Assembly: GCA_016285075.1 (NCBI GenBank)
Contig: JAEEQB010000049.1
Location: 1-35,906, forward strand
Direction: 5' to 3'
DNA: 35,906 nucleotides
Source of the DNA: Prevotella sp.
Lineage (GTDB): Bacteria > Bacteroidota > Bacteroidia > Bacteroidales > Bacteroidaceae
Shown piece after piece: positions 1 to 6,780 of the stretch. The notes beneath the pieces were generated by a model that was not told the DNA's origin, searched no databases, and worked only from the letters and a program-made list of their open reading frames with translations. Positions within the stretch are counted from its first letter, which is position 1, and every line of letters begins with the position of its first letter. The translations under genes and the position numbers were made by a program.

Positions 1-122
1 GTACCACTTTATGTTAACACGGAATTGAAAACAAGGCCGTGTATAGGGTGATGTATGACAATATCAAGACTTTCAACTGTTTTAGTTTCCTCGGCGGGGC
101 AATTTGTTTTCTATTTATAGAG

Positions 123-154
123 GAAAGGTACAACGAATTGAGCGGAAAAACAAA
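123..154 (-). promoter_or_regulatory. Probable leftward Bacteroidota promoter (TTTG-N20-TACCTTTC)
   Basis: Read on the minus strand, TTTG (151-154) is followed after exactly 20 nt by TACCTTTC (130-123), one base from the TAnnTTTG -7 consensus of Bacteroidota housekeeping promoters. It points left, out of the window, so its gene is not visible. The surrounding sequence is related to the panE promoter region at 13460-13491, which has the same two boxes and the same spacing. The match to the consensus is seen directly; activity is inferred. Confidence 0.45.
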
Positions 155-222
155 TTTTTAGGCAGGTTTTTCGGAAAGTAGGGACTGCGGACGATGTTCA
201 GAGGTACGACTAAACGAACGGG
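123..222 (-). repeat. Promoter-bearing dispersed repeat, copy A (diverged)
   Basis: This stretch aligns, by eye, over its whole length with 13460-13557. Shared blocks in the same order are AAAGGTAC at the left end, GAGCGGAAAAACAAATTTT against GAGCGAAAAACCAAATTTT, a GAAAGTA block, and GTTCAGAGGTACGA near the right end. The second AGGTACGA unit (196-222) lacks an upstream TTTG at promoter spacing, so only the first unit keeps both promoter boxes. The copy looks older than the one at 13460. Confidence 0.55.
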
Positions 223-250
223 CTCCCGCTTTTTGCCATAGGATTTTCAC

Positions 251-358
251 CTTGCTTGAAGAGAGCAGCTCTCTTGTTTGAAGAAAGTCGCTCTCTTGCT
301 TGGATCTCGGCCTTAGACTGCTTGAGGGGAAAAGCTCTGCCAGCGCAATGACAATACA
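251..358. repeat. Dispersed repeat with 22-bp tandem units, copy 1
   Basis: Two 22-bp units (251-272 and 273-294), matching at 18 of 22 positions and both starting CTTG, are followed by a partial third unit from 295. The sequence then continues as ATCTCGGCCTTAGACTGCTT and ends around ATGACAATACAA. The second half (287-358) matches 24714-24789 closely, and there too a 22-bp unit precedes the same downstream block. It lies just downstream of the 493-aa exported protein gene. It contains no reading frame; its role is unknown. Confidence 0.65.
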
Positions 359-368
359 ATCTTTCCTT

Positions 369-1850
369 TTATCTCATCCCCACAATAGCCTTGCTCATCT
401 CCTTCATGTACTTCTCAGTGAGACCGTTGATGTATTTTTGTGTCTTCTGCGCCGCCTTAGTCAGCACGCCCACCTTTTTGTACATCTCCGTGAATCCTTG
501 GTTCTGCTCGGTGTAGAACTTCAGGATTTGTTTGTGTACCTCGCCAATCGTATTAGTTTTCTCTGCTTTTTCAGTTGGCGGCACGTCGAGGCCTTTCAGG
601 TATTTGATGAAGTCCTGAAACTTCGCGTCCAAATCCTTGTTGAGCTTGGTAATCTGCTCGAAAATACGGTCTGAACCTGTGAGTGACTTCATCTTGAAGT
701 GTGGTTCCAAGGAGGCGTATGTGGCTTTGATGGCATCCATATTGGCTTTCATGGCCATTCCCTTTGCCTCTATCTGCATCATCTGCTCGGGTTTCGGCTC
801 CCATCTTGAAGACTGGCGGGGCGTGACGGGTTCGTTGTAGCCGGGTATGGTGTCGATGACCACGGTATCTTCTACGATGTCGTCACTCATCAATTCGTCA
901 GCTACCACATCGTCTATTCCGCGGCTTTGCCGTTCGTTCAGCAAGCTCTTGCCCGACTGTCGGCCCACTCGGCGCTCATAGTCCCGGTCTTCGTCGTAGT
1001 AGCCGTTGTGGACGGTGATGCGGTAGGTCTCGCCGGGCACGAAGTCGAGGTTGATCCAGGCTGAGCAGAGCTCGCCGTCAGGGAAGATGCAGCGCAGGCG
1101 GCCCACGACGGGGTGGTCCAGCTCCGTCTGCCATTCAAAGCGCTTGTTGATGACGGGCACGCAGGCCACGTAGTCGTCGTCGCCAATCCTTTCAAGTTCC
1201 TCGGCGGTGTTGGCAATATAGATATTGTAGAGCGAGTCCTTGATGTCGGCATCCACGCGGCCCTCAATCTTGAACGTCTTCTTTGAGGTCTCTAAATTCT
1301 TCACATAGACATCGGGGCGCAGCGAGGTAATCATGTAGACGGTGCCCATCGCCTTCTGCTTGTCTTCAGAGAGTTCCCACGTAACGGCATAGGCATCGCG
1401 CAACTGGGGGTTCTCGGGATTCTTGGTGCACATCATCCACATCTCCTGACGCTTATTGGAGCGAATGCGCACATTGTTGCCCTTACCGTCGTTGTCGATG
1501 ACCATGAGGTAGATGTTCTCGTTGCTGCCTGGCTGTATGTGCTGAAACTGATAGGACAGCGGCTCTTCCTTCTGGAAGTTTATGCTTACGGCTTTCAGCA
1601 AGTTATTGTTATGGATTTCGCTGGTAGGACAAGAAAAGGGAACAATTTTCGTGCTCGACTCCATGATACCTGTGTTCGGGTTGCGGTTCACAGAGAACAC
1701 CTGTCCCTCGTTCAAGCCAAACTTCTGGATAATGTCATTCAGCGTGGCGATGACGCCCACAGGCTTCTTTTGGGGAGCTGCCGTTGGTTCGGCACTTGTG
1801 GTTGTAATGGCGCTGCTAACGATGAGCAGCATGATAAAGATCCGTTTCAT
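369..1850 (-). CDS. Exported hypothetical protein, last gene of ECF module 1
   Basis: This 493-residue protein begins with a signal peptide (positive MKR, hydrophobic residues 4-18, small residues near 20). It has no lipobox cysteine, so it is probably soluble in the periplasm or exported further. Residues about 25-270 are predicted to be mostly beta structure. An acidic linker follows (about 315-340, rich in D, E and V), and the last 150 residues are strongly helical with many K, E and M, suggesting a coiled coil. No catalytic motif or known family was recognised. It lies 52 nt after the membrane protein gene of the same strand, which itself overlaps an ECF sigma gene, so it is likely co-transcribed with that regulator pair and may be its signal source or effector; this is inference. 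The start codon is the only one giving a complete signal peptide. Confidence 0.8.
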   Translation of the reverse strand: MKRIFIMLLIVSSAITTTSAEPTAAPQKKPVGVIATLNDIIQKFGLNEGQVFSVNRNPNTGIMESSTKIVPFSCPTSEIHNNNLLKAVSINFQKEEPLSYQFQHIQPGSNENIYLMVIDNDGKGNNVRIRSNKRQEMWMMCTKNPENPQLRDAYAVTWELSEDKQKAMGTVYMITSLRPDVYVKNLETSKKTFKIEGRVDADIKDSLYNIYIANTAEELERIGDDDYVACVPVINKRFEWQTELDHPVVGRLRCIFPDGELCSAWINLDFVPGETYRITVHNGYYDEDRDYERRVGRQSGKSLLNERQSRGIDDVVADELMSDDIVEDTVVIDTIPGYNEPVTPRQSSRWEPKPEQMMQIEAKGMAMKANMDAIKATYASLEPHFKMKSLTGSDRIFEQITKLNKDLDAKFQDFIKYLKGLDVPPTEKAEKTNTIGEVHKQILKFYTEQNQGFTEMYKKVGVLTKAAQKTQKYINGLTEKYMKEMSKAIVGMR

Positions 1851-1852
1851 AT

Positions 1853-1893
1853 TCTATTAATCCGTTAAATTCGTAAAATCCGTTTAATCCGTT
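1853..1893. repeat. Short AATCCGTTTA-type iterated repeat
   Basis: The 52-nt gap between two minus-strand genes is filled by iterations of an octamer-like unit: TAATCCGTTAA, ATTCGTAAA, ATCCGTTTA and ATCCGTTG follow each other with almost no other sequence. The gap has no hairpin and no TAnnTTTG box, so the downstream 493-aa gene probably relies on transcription from upstream. The repetition is seen directly; whether the unit occurs elsewhere in the genome cannot be judged here. Confidence 0.5.
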
Positions 1894-1902
1894 GTTTTTA
1901 AA

Positions 1903-2607
1903 TCACTGTTGTGCTGTTTGTTCTAAGTGATGTTTTGCTATTTCGAGTTCCAGTTCCACCCACTTCAGGTAAGCCTCGTCGGCCTGCTTTTTCAGGAGTG
2001 CTATTTCCTCGGGGGTATACTTATAGTTCTCGGGGCGTGTGATGGGGATGTCGTGCTCCTTCAGCGTCACGGTCTTGGCATCCTGAGTTACGGCCTGCGC
2101 CAACTCCGGCTTTGTCTCCTCCTCAGCTTTCATTTCAGACGTTACAGGTTCTGTAGCCGTCGGTTCCTGTGCCAGAAGAGCCACGTCGCGCTTGGCGACC
2201 ATGGTTTGCGTCTTCGCTTTCTTAACCTTAGTCGGAGCAGCAGCAGGCTGTGCTGCCTCCATCTCCGCTTCCACCATCATGGGTTTCTCCGCCATGAGCG
2301 TTTCAGAAGTAACCACTCCCCTCTCCTTTGCGAGAGGGGCTGGGGGTGAGGCTTTTTGCGGGAATGGGTTTGGCGTTGAGGCTTTTGGCGGCATGATATT
2401 GACAATGATAAATGCGGCGACGCAGGCGGCAGCCACCCACGGCCAAAGCCTTTTTGACTTGGCCACCGGCTTCTGTTGTGCCATCCGCTCCATCAGCCGG
2501 GCGTTGAGGTCGGCGGGCATCTGCGGCAGCTCGGCCTCGTCCTGTCTGAGTGCTTCGAGCAGGGCGTTGTCCTGCTGGCGTAGGGCGTTGAGTTGTTCCT
2601 CCTTCAT
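1903..2607 (-). CDS. Single-pass membrane protein, probable anti-sigma factor of ECF module 1
   Basis: A 234-residue protein with a helical, acidic cytoplasmic N-terminal part (1-50), one transmembrane segment (about 54-72, from LWPWVAAACVAAF) and a periplasmic part rich in A, P, K and E. Its start ATG overlaps the sigma1 stop as ATGA (2604-2607), the usual arrangement for a sigma factor and its membrane-bound inhibitor. No HxxxCxxC zinc motif is present, so it is not a typical ZAS-type anti-sigma factor; the role rests on gene order and topology. An in-frame palindromic repeat encodes about residues 84-98 (SPPAPLAKERG) directly after the membrane segment and may be an insertion. The C-terminal 40 residues are helical (YTPEEIALLKKQADEAY). 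Confidence 0.72.
   Translation of the reverse strand: MKEEQLNALRQQDNALLEALRQDEAELPQMPADLNARLMERMAQQKPVAKSKRLWPWVAAACVAAFIIVNIMPPKASTPNPFPQKASPPAPLAKERGVVTSETLMAEKPMMVEAEMEAAQPAAAPTKVKKAKTQTMVAKRDVALLAQEPTATEPVTSEMKAEEETKPELAQAVTQDAKTVTLKEHDIPITRPENYKYTPEEIALLKKQADEAYLKWVELELEIAKHHLEQTAQQ
2315..2357. repeat. In-frame palindromic GC-rich repeat inside anti-sigma-like gene
   Basis: CCCCTCTC (2318-2325) and GAGAGGGG (2332-2339) form a perfect 8-bp stem with a 6-nt loop, followed by CTGGGGGTGAGGCTTTTTGC. Nearly the same sequence occurs at 7451-7496 inside the sigma3 gene. The repeat keeps the reading frame open and is translated as a short Pro/Ala-rich linker. Sequences of this CCCTCTCC...GAGAGGG..TGGGG type are common dispersed palindromes in many bacteria; here two copies sit in coding sequence about 5 kb apart. 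Confidence 0.7.
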
Positions 2608-3155
2608 GACTGTAACATTTTTATGATTCTATAAAGTTTCTTTCTCGTTCGGCTCAGGCGCGAGGCCACCGTTGTGGGTATCGACTCCGTGATGTCGGCA
2701 ATCTCCTTCAGACTCCGCTCCTCGTAGTAAAACATCGTCACCAGCGCCCGTTCCTCCGGCGGCAGGTGCTTCAAGGCAGCGCGTATCAGCTGCACCGTCT
2801 CGACATTGGCGTGCCCCAGCGTCTCGTCCACCTCAGCGTCCGACAGCTTGTCGGCCTCATGACTGCGGTCCTCGAAGTAAACGACGGGCATGCGCTTGCG
2901 GCGCAGGAAGCTGATGGCCTCGTTGTAGGCGATGCGCGAAATCCATGTGCGGAGCGATGCCCGCCCGGCGTCGTGCTGCCCGATGTTACTGAACACCTTC
3001 ATGAAGACATCCTGATACACTTCCTCGGCATTCTCAGTGACGGCGACGAGCCGCACCACCAGCGCGAAGACCTCGCGGCCGTAGCGGTCGATGGTCTCTT
3101 GTTGTGCCTTGGGATTCTGCCTGCGCAGTCCCTCTATCAGGTCTGTCTCGGTCAT
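2604..3155 (-). CDS. RNA polymerase ECF sigma factor (sigma1)
   Basis: A 183-residue sigma-70 family ECF factor. Region 2 spans about residues 20-87, with AEEVYQDVFMKVF (the core-binding helix) and TWISRIAYNEAISFLRR (the -10 recognition helix). Region 4 spans about 120-175, with LPPEERALVTMFYYEERSL and the helix-turn-helix EIADITESIPTTVASRLSR. There is no region 1.1 or 3, as expected for ECF. It would direct RNA polymerase to a small regulon, probably including its own operon. The stop overlaps the start of the membrane protein gene by ATGA. Upstream is the motif shared with the other two sigma genes (3175-3186) and a terminator (3217-3253) that ends the preceding operon. Function as an ECF factor is firm; its target genes and signal are unknown. 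Confidence 0.93.
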   Translation of the reverse strand: MTETDLIEGLRRQNPKAQQETIDRYGREVFALVVRLVAVTENAEEVYQDVFMKVFSNIGQHDAGRASLRTWISRIAYNEAISFLRRKRMPVVYFEDRSHEADKLSDAEVDETLGHANVETVQLIRAALKHLPPEERALVTMFYYEERSLKEIADITESIPTTVASRLSRTRKKLYRIIKMLQS

Positions 3156-3174
3156 GCTGTTTTCTGTCTCTGTT

Positions 3175-3186
3175 TATATATACGCA
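3175..3186 (-). promoter_or_regulatory. TGCGTATATATA motif upstream of sigma1
   Basis: On the minus strand TGCGTATATATA starts 31 nt before the sigma1 ATG. Sigma2 has TGCGTATATA 29 nt before its start and sigma3 has TGCGTATTATA 16 nt before its start. A motif shared by three sigma genes whose flanks otherwise differ is likely part of their promoters, perhaps an ECF-type -10 element used for autoregulation. A consistent -35 box could not be identified by eye. Confidence 0.55.
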
Positions 3187-3216
3187 GAAAGATATGGAAA
3201 CATTGCAGTCAGGGAG

Positions 3217-3253
3217 AAAAAAAGTTCCGGGTTGAGCCCCGGAACCTTTTTTT
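3217..3253 (-). terminator. Rho-independent terminator after ECF module 2 (bidirectional shape)
   Basis: GTTCCGGG (3224-3231) pairs perfectly with CCCGGAAC (3238-3245) around a 6-nt loop. On the minus strand the stem is followed by seven T (3223-3217), and on the plus strand by seven T (3247-3253). It lies 28 nt past the stop of the beta-barrel gene and about 60 nt before sigma1, so it separates module 2 from module 1. Confidence 0.85.
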
Positions 3254-3280
3254 ATTGTGTATGTAATCTACACGCGCACT

Positions 3281-4159
3281 TTACAGATAAAGCCCGAACG
3301 AGAGCGAGCGGAACTTCACGCCGCCGTCCTTCAGCACGTTGTCGCCCGAGTACTTTAGATAGAGGGGGACACCCATGATGCCCACGCGGAGCATCCAGTC
3401 GATGGTGATGGGGCGCTGGCGGATGTGGCGCTCCAGTCTCTTGATGTCGTCGCCATACAGGGAATATTCCGTCAACATGCTGCCATAGACATTGAAGTTC
3501 ACCACGGGGCCGAAGCCAATCCAAAAGTCCTTGTCGAAGTCATGGGTGAAGCCCAGGTTGGCCGTCAGGGAGAAGACCTTGATGCGCGAGAAGTCGGGCG
3601 ACACCTGCAAGGGATAATTCTCGAGGTCAACGTTGCCATTGGGCGCTTTCACGAACCGTGTGTCGCCGGTCATGCGGTAGTTCTTCCAGTCGATACCGAA
3701 ACCTAACGACACGGAGTTGCGGTGGCGACGCTCAAAATAGTGGTCCCACTGCGCGATAGTGGCAAATATCTCCCACGACTTGAAGGTAGAGAAGTCGGTG
3801 CGTGCATCGGCCTTGGTGGGAGCTGTGAAGCCGATGCCGAAATGGGCAGATATGGTGTTGTAGTAGACGCGACCTTCTGGGTCGTCCTTTTTCCTGCCCA
3901 CCTTCACACTGGGCATCAGCTCCCAGCGGTCGCGGCCGATGCGGGTGGTGCTGACATAGTTGGAGTCCACCAGCCGGATGGTGTTCTGGTACGTGAACTT
4001 GTCGTCGCCCTCCTTGCCGCTGACGATGATGCGCTGCAACGAGTCGCCCGTGACGATGGTCACTTTCCTGGGGTTATGGATGACGACGGTGTCGTTTTCT
4101 TGTGCGCCGGCCGCCAACGTCAGGGCAGCCAGCGCCATGATAGTCATGAGTTTCTTCAT
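3281..4159 (-). CDS. Probable outer-membrane beta-barrel protein, ECF module 2
   Basis: A 292-residue protein with a signal peptide (MKKLMTIMALAALTLAAGAQ, cleavage near residue 19). The rest alternates polar and hydrophobic residues with many aromatics and short turns, as in small outer-membrane barrels; for example NSVSLGFGIDWKNYRM, FSLTANLGFTHDF and DFWIGFGPVVNFNVY read as successive amphipathic strands. No known family name can be given. The ATG lies 3 nt after the stop of the 154-aa exported protein gene, so the four genes 5547-3281 form one operon. A terminator follows 28 nt after its stop. As the last product of an ECF operon it is a plausible envelope effector or a stress-responsive porin-like protein, which is inference. 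Confidence 0.75.
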   Translation of the reverse strand: MKKLMTIMALAALTLAAGAQENDTVVIHNPRKVTIVTGDSLQRIIVSGKEGDDKFTYQNTIRLVDSNYVSTTRIGRDRWELMPSVKVGRKKDDPEGRVYYNTISAHFGIGFTAPTKADARTDFSTFKSWEIFATIAQWDHYFERRHRNSVSLGFGIDWKNYRMTGDTRFVKAPNGNVDLENYPLQVSPDFSRIKVFSLTANLGFTHDFDKDFWIGFGPVVNFNVYGSMLTEYSLYGDDIKRLERHIRQRPITIDWMLRVGIMGVPLYLKYSGDNVLKDGGVKFRSLSFGLYL

Positions 4160-4162
4160 ATC

Positions 4163-4627
4163 TTAGTCATTGTTTAATCGTTCCTCTAATTGTTCCAGAC
4201 TCTTGACGCTGCCCTCCATGTAGATGACGGTCACCTCACGATCCGACGTGTTGCCCCTCCACCAAACCTGATAGCAGAGGAAGCAGTTGCGGTCGCCCTG
4301 TCTGCGCACTTGCGTCTTATAGTTAATGCTGTGCTCCTTGCCGAACACCGTCTTGCGCGACTTGCCGCCAGTAGCAAAGTGGCCCTTGCTGTCGTCCTCA
4401 ACTATTTTCAGCACCCGGTCAGCCTCACCCTCGCTAGCAGTGAACCGAACGCTGCGGTAGTAGCTAAGTTGGTACTTGACCAACGTCTTGCCCCGCACGC
4501 GGGTCTCAATCATCCGCTCCTGCGGGATGATGCGCCCCTCGAAGAGGTCGTTAATCTTCAGCCCTGTCTGCGCTCCGGCAAGTGTGGCAGACAGTAATAC
4601 TGTCATCATCATAAGGAATCGCTTCAT
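4163..4627 (-). CDS. Exported DUF6108-like protein, ECF module 2
   Basis: The chosen ATG (4625-4627) gives a 154-residue protein with a clear signal peptide (MKRFLMMMTVLLSATLAGAQ). An ATG 27 nt further upstream would place nine polar residues before it and would overlap the preceding gene, so it is not preferred. The mature part begins TGLKINDLFEG, then alternates beta strands and charged turns (RVRGKTLVKYQLSYYRSVRF), and ends with a helical SVKSLEQLEERLNND. The pattern GLKINxLFxG with a later beta-rich domain resembles DUF6108 proteins of Bacteroidota, which have no known function; this is from memory of the family and is tentative. The gene starts 10 nt after the probable anti-sigma gene and ends 3 nt before the barrel protein gene. 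Confidence 0.78.
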   Translation of the reverse strand: MKRFLMMMTVLLSATLAGAQTGLKINDLFEGRIIPQERMIETRVRGKTLVKYQLSYYRSVRFTASEGEADRVLKIVEDDSKGHFATGGKSRKTVFGKEHSINYKTQVRRQGDRNCFLCYQVWWRGNTSDREVTVIYMEGSVKSLEQLEERLNND

Positions 4628-4637
4628 ATCTTCATAC

Positions 4638-5087
4638 TTATTTATCGTTGCCAAACATCATCTTCAGTTGCTTCTCCACCTCGTCGCTGCCGTCGTCGGC
4701 CACGGCGGCCATCGTCTTCTGCATCTCGCTGAGAACCACGTCGCGGTCGGTGGTACGCTCGCCGTAGATATAGGCCACACACTCGTCGTCGCCCTGCTGA
4801 CCACTGTTCAGCCACACCGTTGCACCTGCGACTATCAGCAGGGCGGCACAGGCTGCAACAGCCCAGCGGAGCCAGCGACGCGGTTTGTTGACGTTGACGT
4901 TCACCGCCTGCTCATCAACGAACTGGACGGCAGCAAAATCCAGGAACAGCTGGCGCAGCTGAGCGAGGTCGGCGGGCAGTGCCTGCTCGCGCCGGTAGTA
5001 GTCATACAGTTCCTGCTCCTCTTCGAGTGTGGTCGTGCCGTCGAAGAAGCGGTCTGTCAGCGTGCGTATTCTAAGGATGCTACTCAT
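4638..5087 (-). CDS. Single-pass membrane protein, probable anti-sigma factor of ECF module 2
   Basis: A 149-residue protein. The N-terminal cytoplasmic part contains LTDRFFDGTTTLEEEQELYD (about 10-29), a pattern also seen in the module 3 membrane protein (LTDRYLAGATTPAEERQL) and common in Bacteroidota anti-sigma/FecR-like N-termini. One transmembrane segment follows at about 74-93 (WAVAACAALLIVAGATVWL), then an acidic periplasmic tail ending in a helix. Its ATG lies within the end of the sigma2 gene (8-nt overlap, ATGAGTAG), which supports coupled translation and a partner role. It lacks the FecR periplasmic domain. Assignment as an anti-sigma factor is inference from order, topology and the shared N-terminal motif. 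Confidence 0.72.
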   Translation of the reverse strand: MSSILRIRTLTDRFFDGTTTLEEEQELYDYYRREQALPADLAQLRQLFLDFAAVQFVDEQAVNVNVNKPRRWLRWAVAACAALLIVAGATVWLNSGQQGDDECVAYIYGERTTDRDVVLSEMQKTMAAVADDGSDEVEKQLKMMFGNDK

Positions 5088-5547
5088 ATTGCTTCATGTA
5101 TTTTTGTCTTACTGCCTGTCGGGCGCGGCTCAGGGCTTTGCGTATGGCCACCTCGCTGCTACCTGTCAGGTCGGCAATCTCGTTCATTTCCATTCCCTCA
5201 AGGTGGCGCAGCCGGAGGATGGTCTGCTGCAGGTCGGGCAGGGTACTGACGACGGCCATCATGCGCTCTATGCGCTCGTCGTCGCCGTCAGCCAGGTCTG
5301 TCCCGCCGCTGTCGGTCAGCATCACCGTGGGCTTTCGGCGGCGCACCTGGTCGATGCAGAGGTTGCGGGTCAGGCGCAGGGCCAGCGCGTCGATGGGCTG
5401 CCGCAGTTCGCCAACCATCTGCCACAGCCGCAGCAGGGCGTCCTGCACCGTGTCTTCGGCATCGTCGTCACCCAGATACCGGCGCGCCGTCAGCATCAGC
5501 CGGGGCCGCAGTCGCTGGGCTTCCTCCTTGAATTCCTCTTGCGTCAT
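5080..5547 (-). CDS. RNA polymerase ECF sigma factor (sigma2)
   Basis: A 155-residue ECF sigma factor. Region 2 covers about residues 6-71 (DDDAEDTVQDALLRLWQM and ALALRLTRNLCIDQVRRRK). Region 4 covers about 92-150 (STLPDLQQTILRLRHLEGM, then the helix-turn-helix EIADLTGSSEVAIRKALSR). The linker between the regions is short (about 20 residues). It heads a four-gene operon with an 8-nt overlap into the membrane protein gene. The shared TGCGTATATA motif lies 29 nt upstream, immediately next to the T-run of the terminator that ends the previous operon. Sigma2 and sigma3 resemble each other more than sigma1 (both begin MT..EF and have the DAEDxxQD core), so they may be paralogues from an older duplication. 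Confidence 0.93.
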   Translation of the reverse strand: MTQEEFKEEAQRLRPRLMLTARRYLGDDDAEDTVQDALLRLWQMVGELRQPIDALALRLTRNLCIDQVRRRKPTVMLTDSGGTDLADGDDERIERMMAVVSTLPDLQQTILRLRHLEGMEMNEIADLTGSSEVAIRKALSRARQAVRQKYMKQYE

Positions 5548-5566
5548 TCTTGGGCGTTGTTTACTC

Positions 5567-5576
5567 TATATACGCA
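5567..5576 (-). promoter_or_regulatory. TGCGTATATA motif upstream of sigma2
   Basis: Minus-strand TGCGTATATA starts 29 nt before the sigma2 ATG and is the counterpart of the motifs before sigma1 and sigma3. It abuts the T-run of the terminator at 5583-5607, so termination of the upstream operon and initiation of this one occur within about 30 bp. Probable promoter element; strength and recognising sigma factor are unknown. Confidence 0.55.
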
Positions 5577-5607
5577 AAAAAGTCCGTTTTGTGACATCCA
5601 AAACGGA
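5576..5607 (-). terminator. Rho-independent terminator after ECF module 3
   Basis: TCCGTTTTG (5583-5591) pairs perfectly with CAAAACGGA (5599-5607) around a 7-nt loop. On the minus strand the stem is followed by A, C and a T-run (complement of 5576-5581). It lies 40 nt past the lipoprotein gene stop and just before the sigma2 promoter motif. Confidence 0.82.
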
Positions 5608-5646
5608 AAAAAGATGAAAATACTCTCTGACAAATCTCGCTTCGGT

Positions 5647-6780
5647 CTATTTTCGTTTCCTCTGATAGAACCAGCTGCCGACGGCGAGGACGATGACCAG
5701 CAGCGTCACGATGAAGGCCCAGACGTTGGCGGCGCGCGAGGTGGCGCTGATGGTGTAGGCACCGGGTATGAGGCGCTCGCCACCGAGCTGATAATGAATC
5801 ACCCGGCCGTCGTATTCACCCATGCCGGCATCGGTCACCGTGCCCGGCATCACGAGGTCGTAGGGCATACCGAAGGACATGAGGTCCTTGTACTGGCCAG
5901 GGCCACCGTCGTAAGACTTGAGGAACGATGAATAGGCCTCCGATTGGAAGATGTCTTTTAGCTCACCATCGAAGACCGGCGACCCCCATTCCTTCTCCGA
6001 CAAGTTGAGCACTCGGGGATGCATGGCCAGCGAGTCGCGCATGCTGATGAAGCGTTCCTTGCTGACGGGCGGATTCTTGATGCTGTCGTAGTTCTCGATA
6101 ATAATGTTGCAGACTTCGGTAAACCAGTTGGCATTGGCCCACTGGCTGACCTTCGCCTCGATCTTGTCGAGCCTGTCCTTCACCTCGGCGCCGCTGAGGT
6201 TGCGCATCAGGTCGGGCTGTCCGGTGAACCAGTAGGCGACAGTGTCGGCACCGAGGAATCGGCTGATGGGTACGGGGAACACGGGCTCACCGTCGTAGGT
6301 AAACGTCTCACTGAATGTGTAGTCGGTATAGAACCACCTGAAGCGCTTCTCCAGCCTGCTGCTGGCCTTGACGTCCCTGACCTCGACCAGATGCGACCTG
6401 TCGGCATGGTACAGGTGAGCACTCATTTCCTCGACGCTCCCGTACGTCTTGCGGCAGTGGACCATCAGCATGTTGCCCAGCGGCTGGCTGTTGTCCAGCG
6501 CTTGCATGCTGTCTAACTGGGCCTCGGTCAGGGGCACCGGATAGCGCACGGAGTCGGCACCGAGCACCGACCAGCTACGTTCCCAGCTCTTGTCGACAAT
6601 GCTGTCGTAGTCCTCGTCGGGCGCTGCCGCCAGCCATTGCTGCGTGGTGTGGAAGGTGTACTCGCGGCTGCACGTGCCATCTTCGTTGACGATGGTGAGC
6701 ATGCGGTCGTCCTTGTTCCGGCATGATGAGGCTAGCAGTGCCAGCATCATCGCGATGATGATCTTACTGTTTGTCTTCAT
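5647..6780 (-). CDS. Lipoprotein with C-terminal membrane anchor, ECF module 3
   Basis: A 377-residue protein with a lipoprotein signal: hydrophobic residues 7-17 and LASSC with the lipidated cysteine at 20. A second hydrophobic segment (about 353-372, VWAFIVTLLVIVLAVGSWFY) followed by QRKRK closes the protein, giving a lipid anchor at one end and an inner-membrane helix with a cytoplasmic basic tail at the other. The roughly 330 residues between are mixed alpha/beta and not recognised. The ATG lies 17 nt inside the end of the membrane protein gene, so translation is probably coupled. A lipoprotein tied to the inner membrane next to a probable anti-sigma factor could take part in sensing envelope state; this is inference. 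A lipobox plus a C-terminal anchor is an unusual combination. Confidence 0.78.
   Translation of the reverse strand: MKTNSKIIIAMMLALLASSCRNKDDRMLTIVNEDGTCSREYTFHTTQQWLAAAPDEDYDSIVDKSWERSWSVLGADSVRYPVPLTEAQLDSMQALDNSQPLGNMLMVHCRKTYGSVEEMSAHLYHADRSHLVEVRDVKASSRLEKRFRWFYTDYTFSETFTYDGEPVFPVPISRFLGADTVAYWFTGQPDLMRNLSGAEVKDRLDKIEAKVSQWANANWFTEVCNIIIENYDSIKNPPVSKERFISMRDSLAMHPRVLNLSEKEWGSPVFDGELKDIFQSEAYSSFLKSYDGGPGQYKDLMSFGMPYDLVMPGTVTDAGMGEYDGRVIHYQLGGERLIPGAYTISATSRAANVWAFIVTLLVIVLAVGSWFYQRKRK

Larger units (their letters stand above)
1..368. other. Left-edge intergenic region, repeat-rich, no convincing gene
   Basis: No convincing coding sequence is seen. The region holds a diverged copy of the promoter-bearing repeat (123-222) and a tandem 22-bp repeat that runs into a longer dispersed element (251-358), both listed separately. 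A 36-codon reading frame from an ATG at 51 to a TAG at 159-161 is present but overlaps the first repeat and shows no recognisable motif, so it is not called as a gene. The minus-strand gene that ends at 369 has its stop just inside this region's right boundary. Confidence 0.6.

Noticed and set aside
51..161. 36-codon frame at the left edge
   Set aside because: It runs into the promoter-bearing repeat, has no similarity I recognise, and no promoter box on the plus strand was seen.
4628..4654. Longer start for the 154-aa exported protein
   Set aside because: It would put polar residues before the signal peptide and overlap the upstream stop; the ATG at 4627 starts a normal signal peptide.
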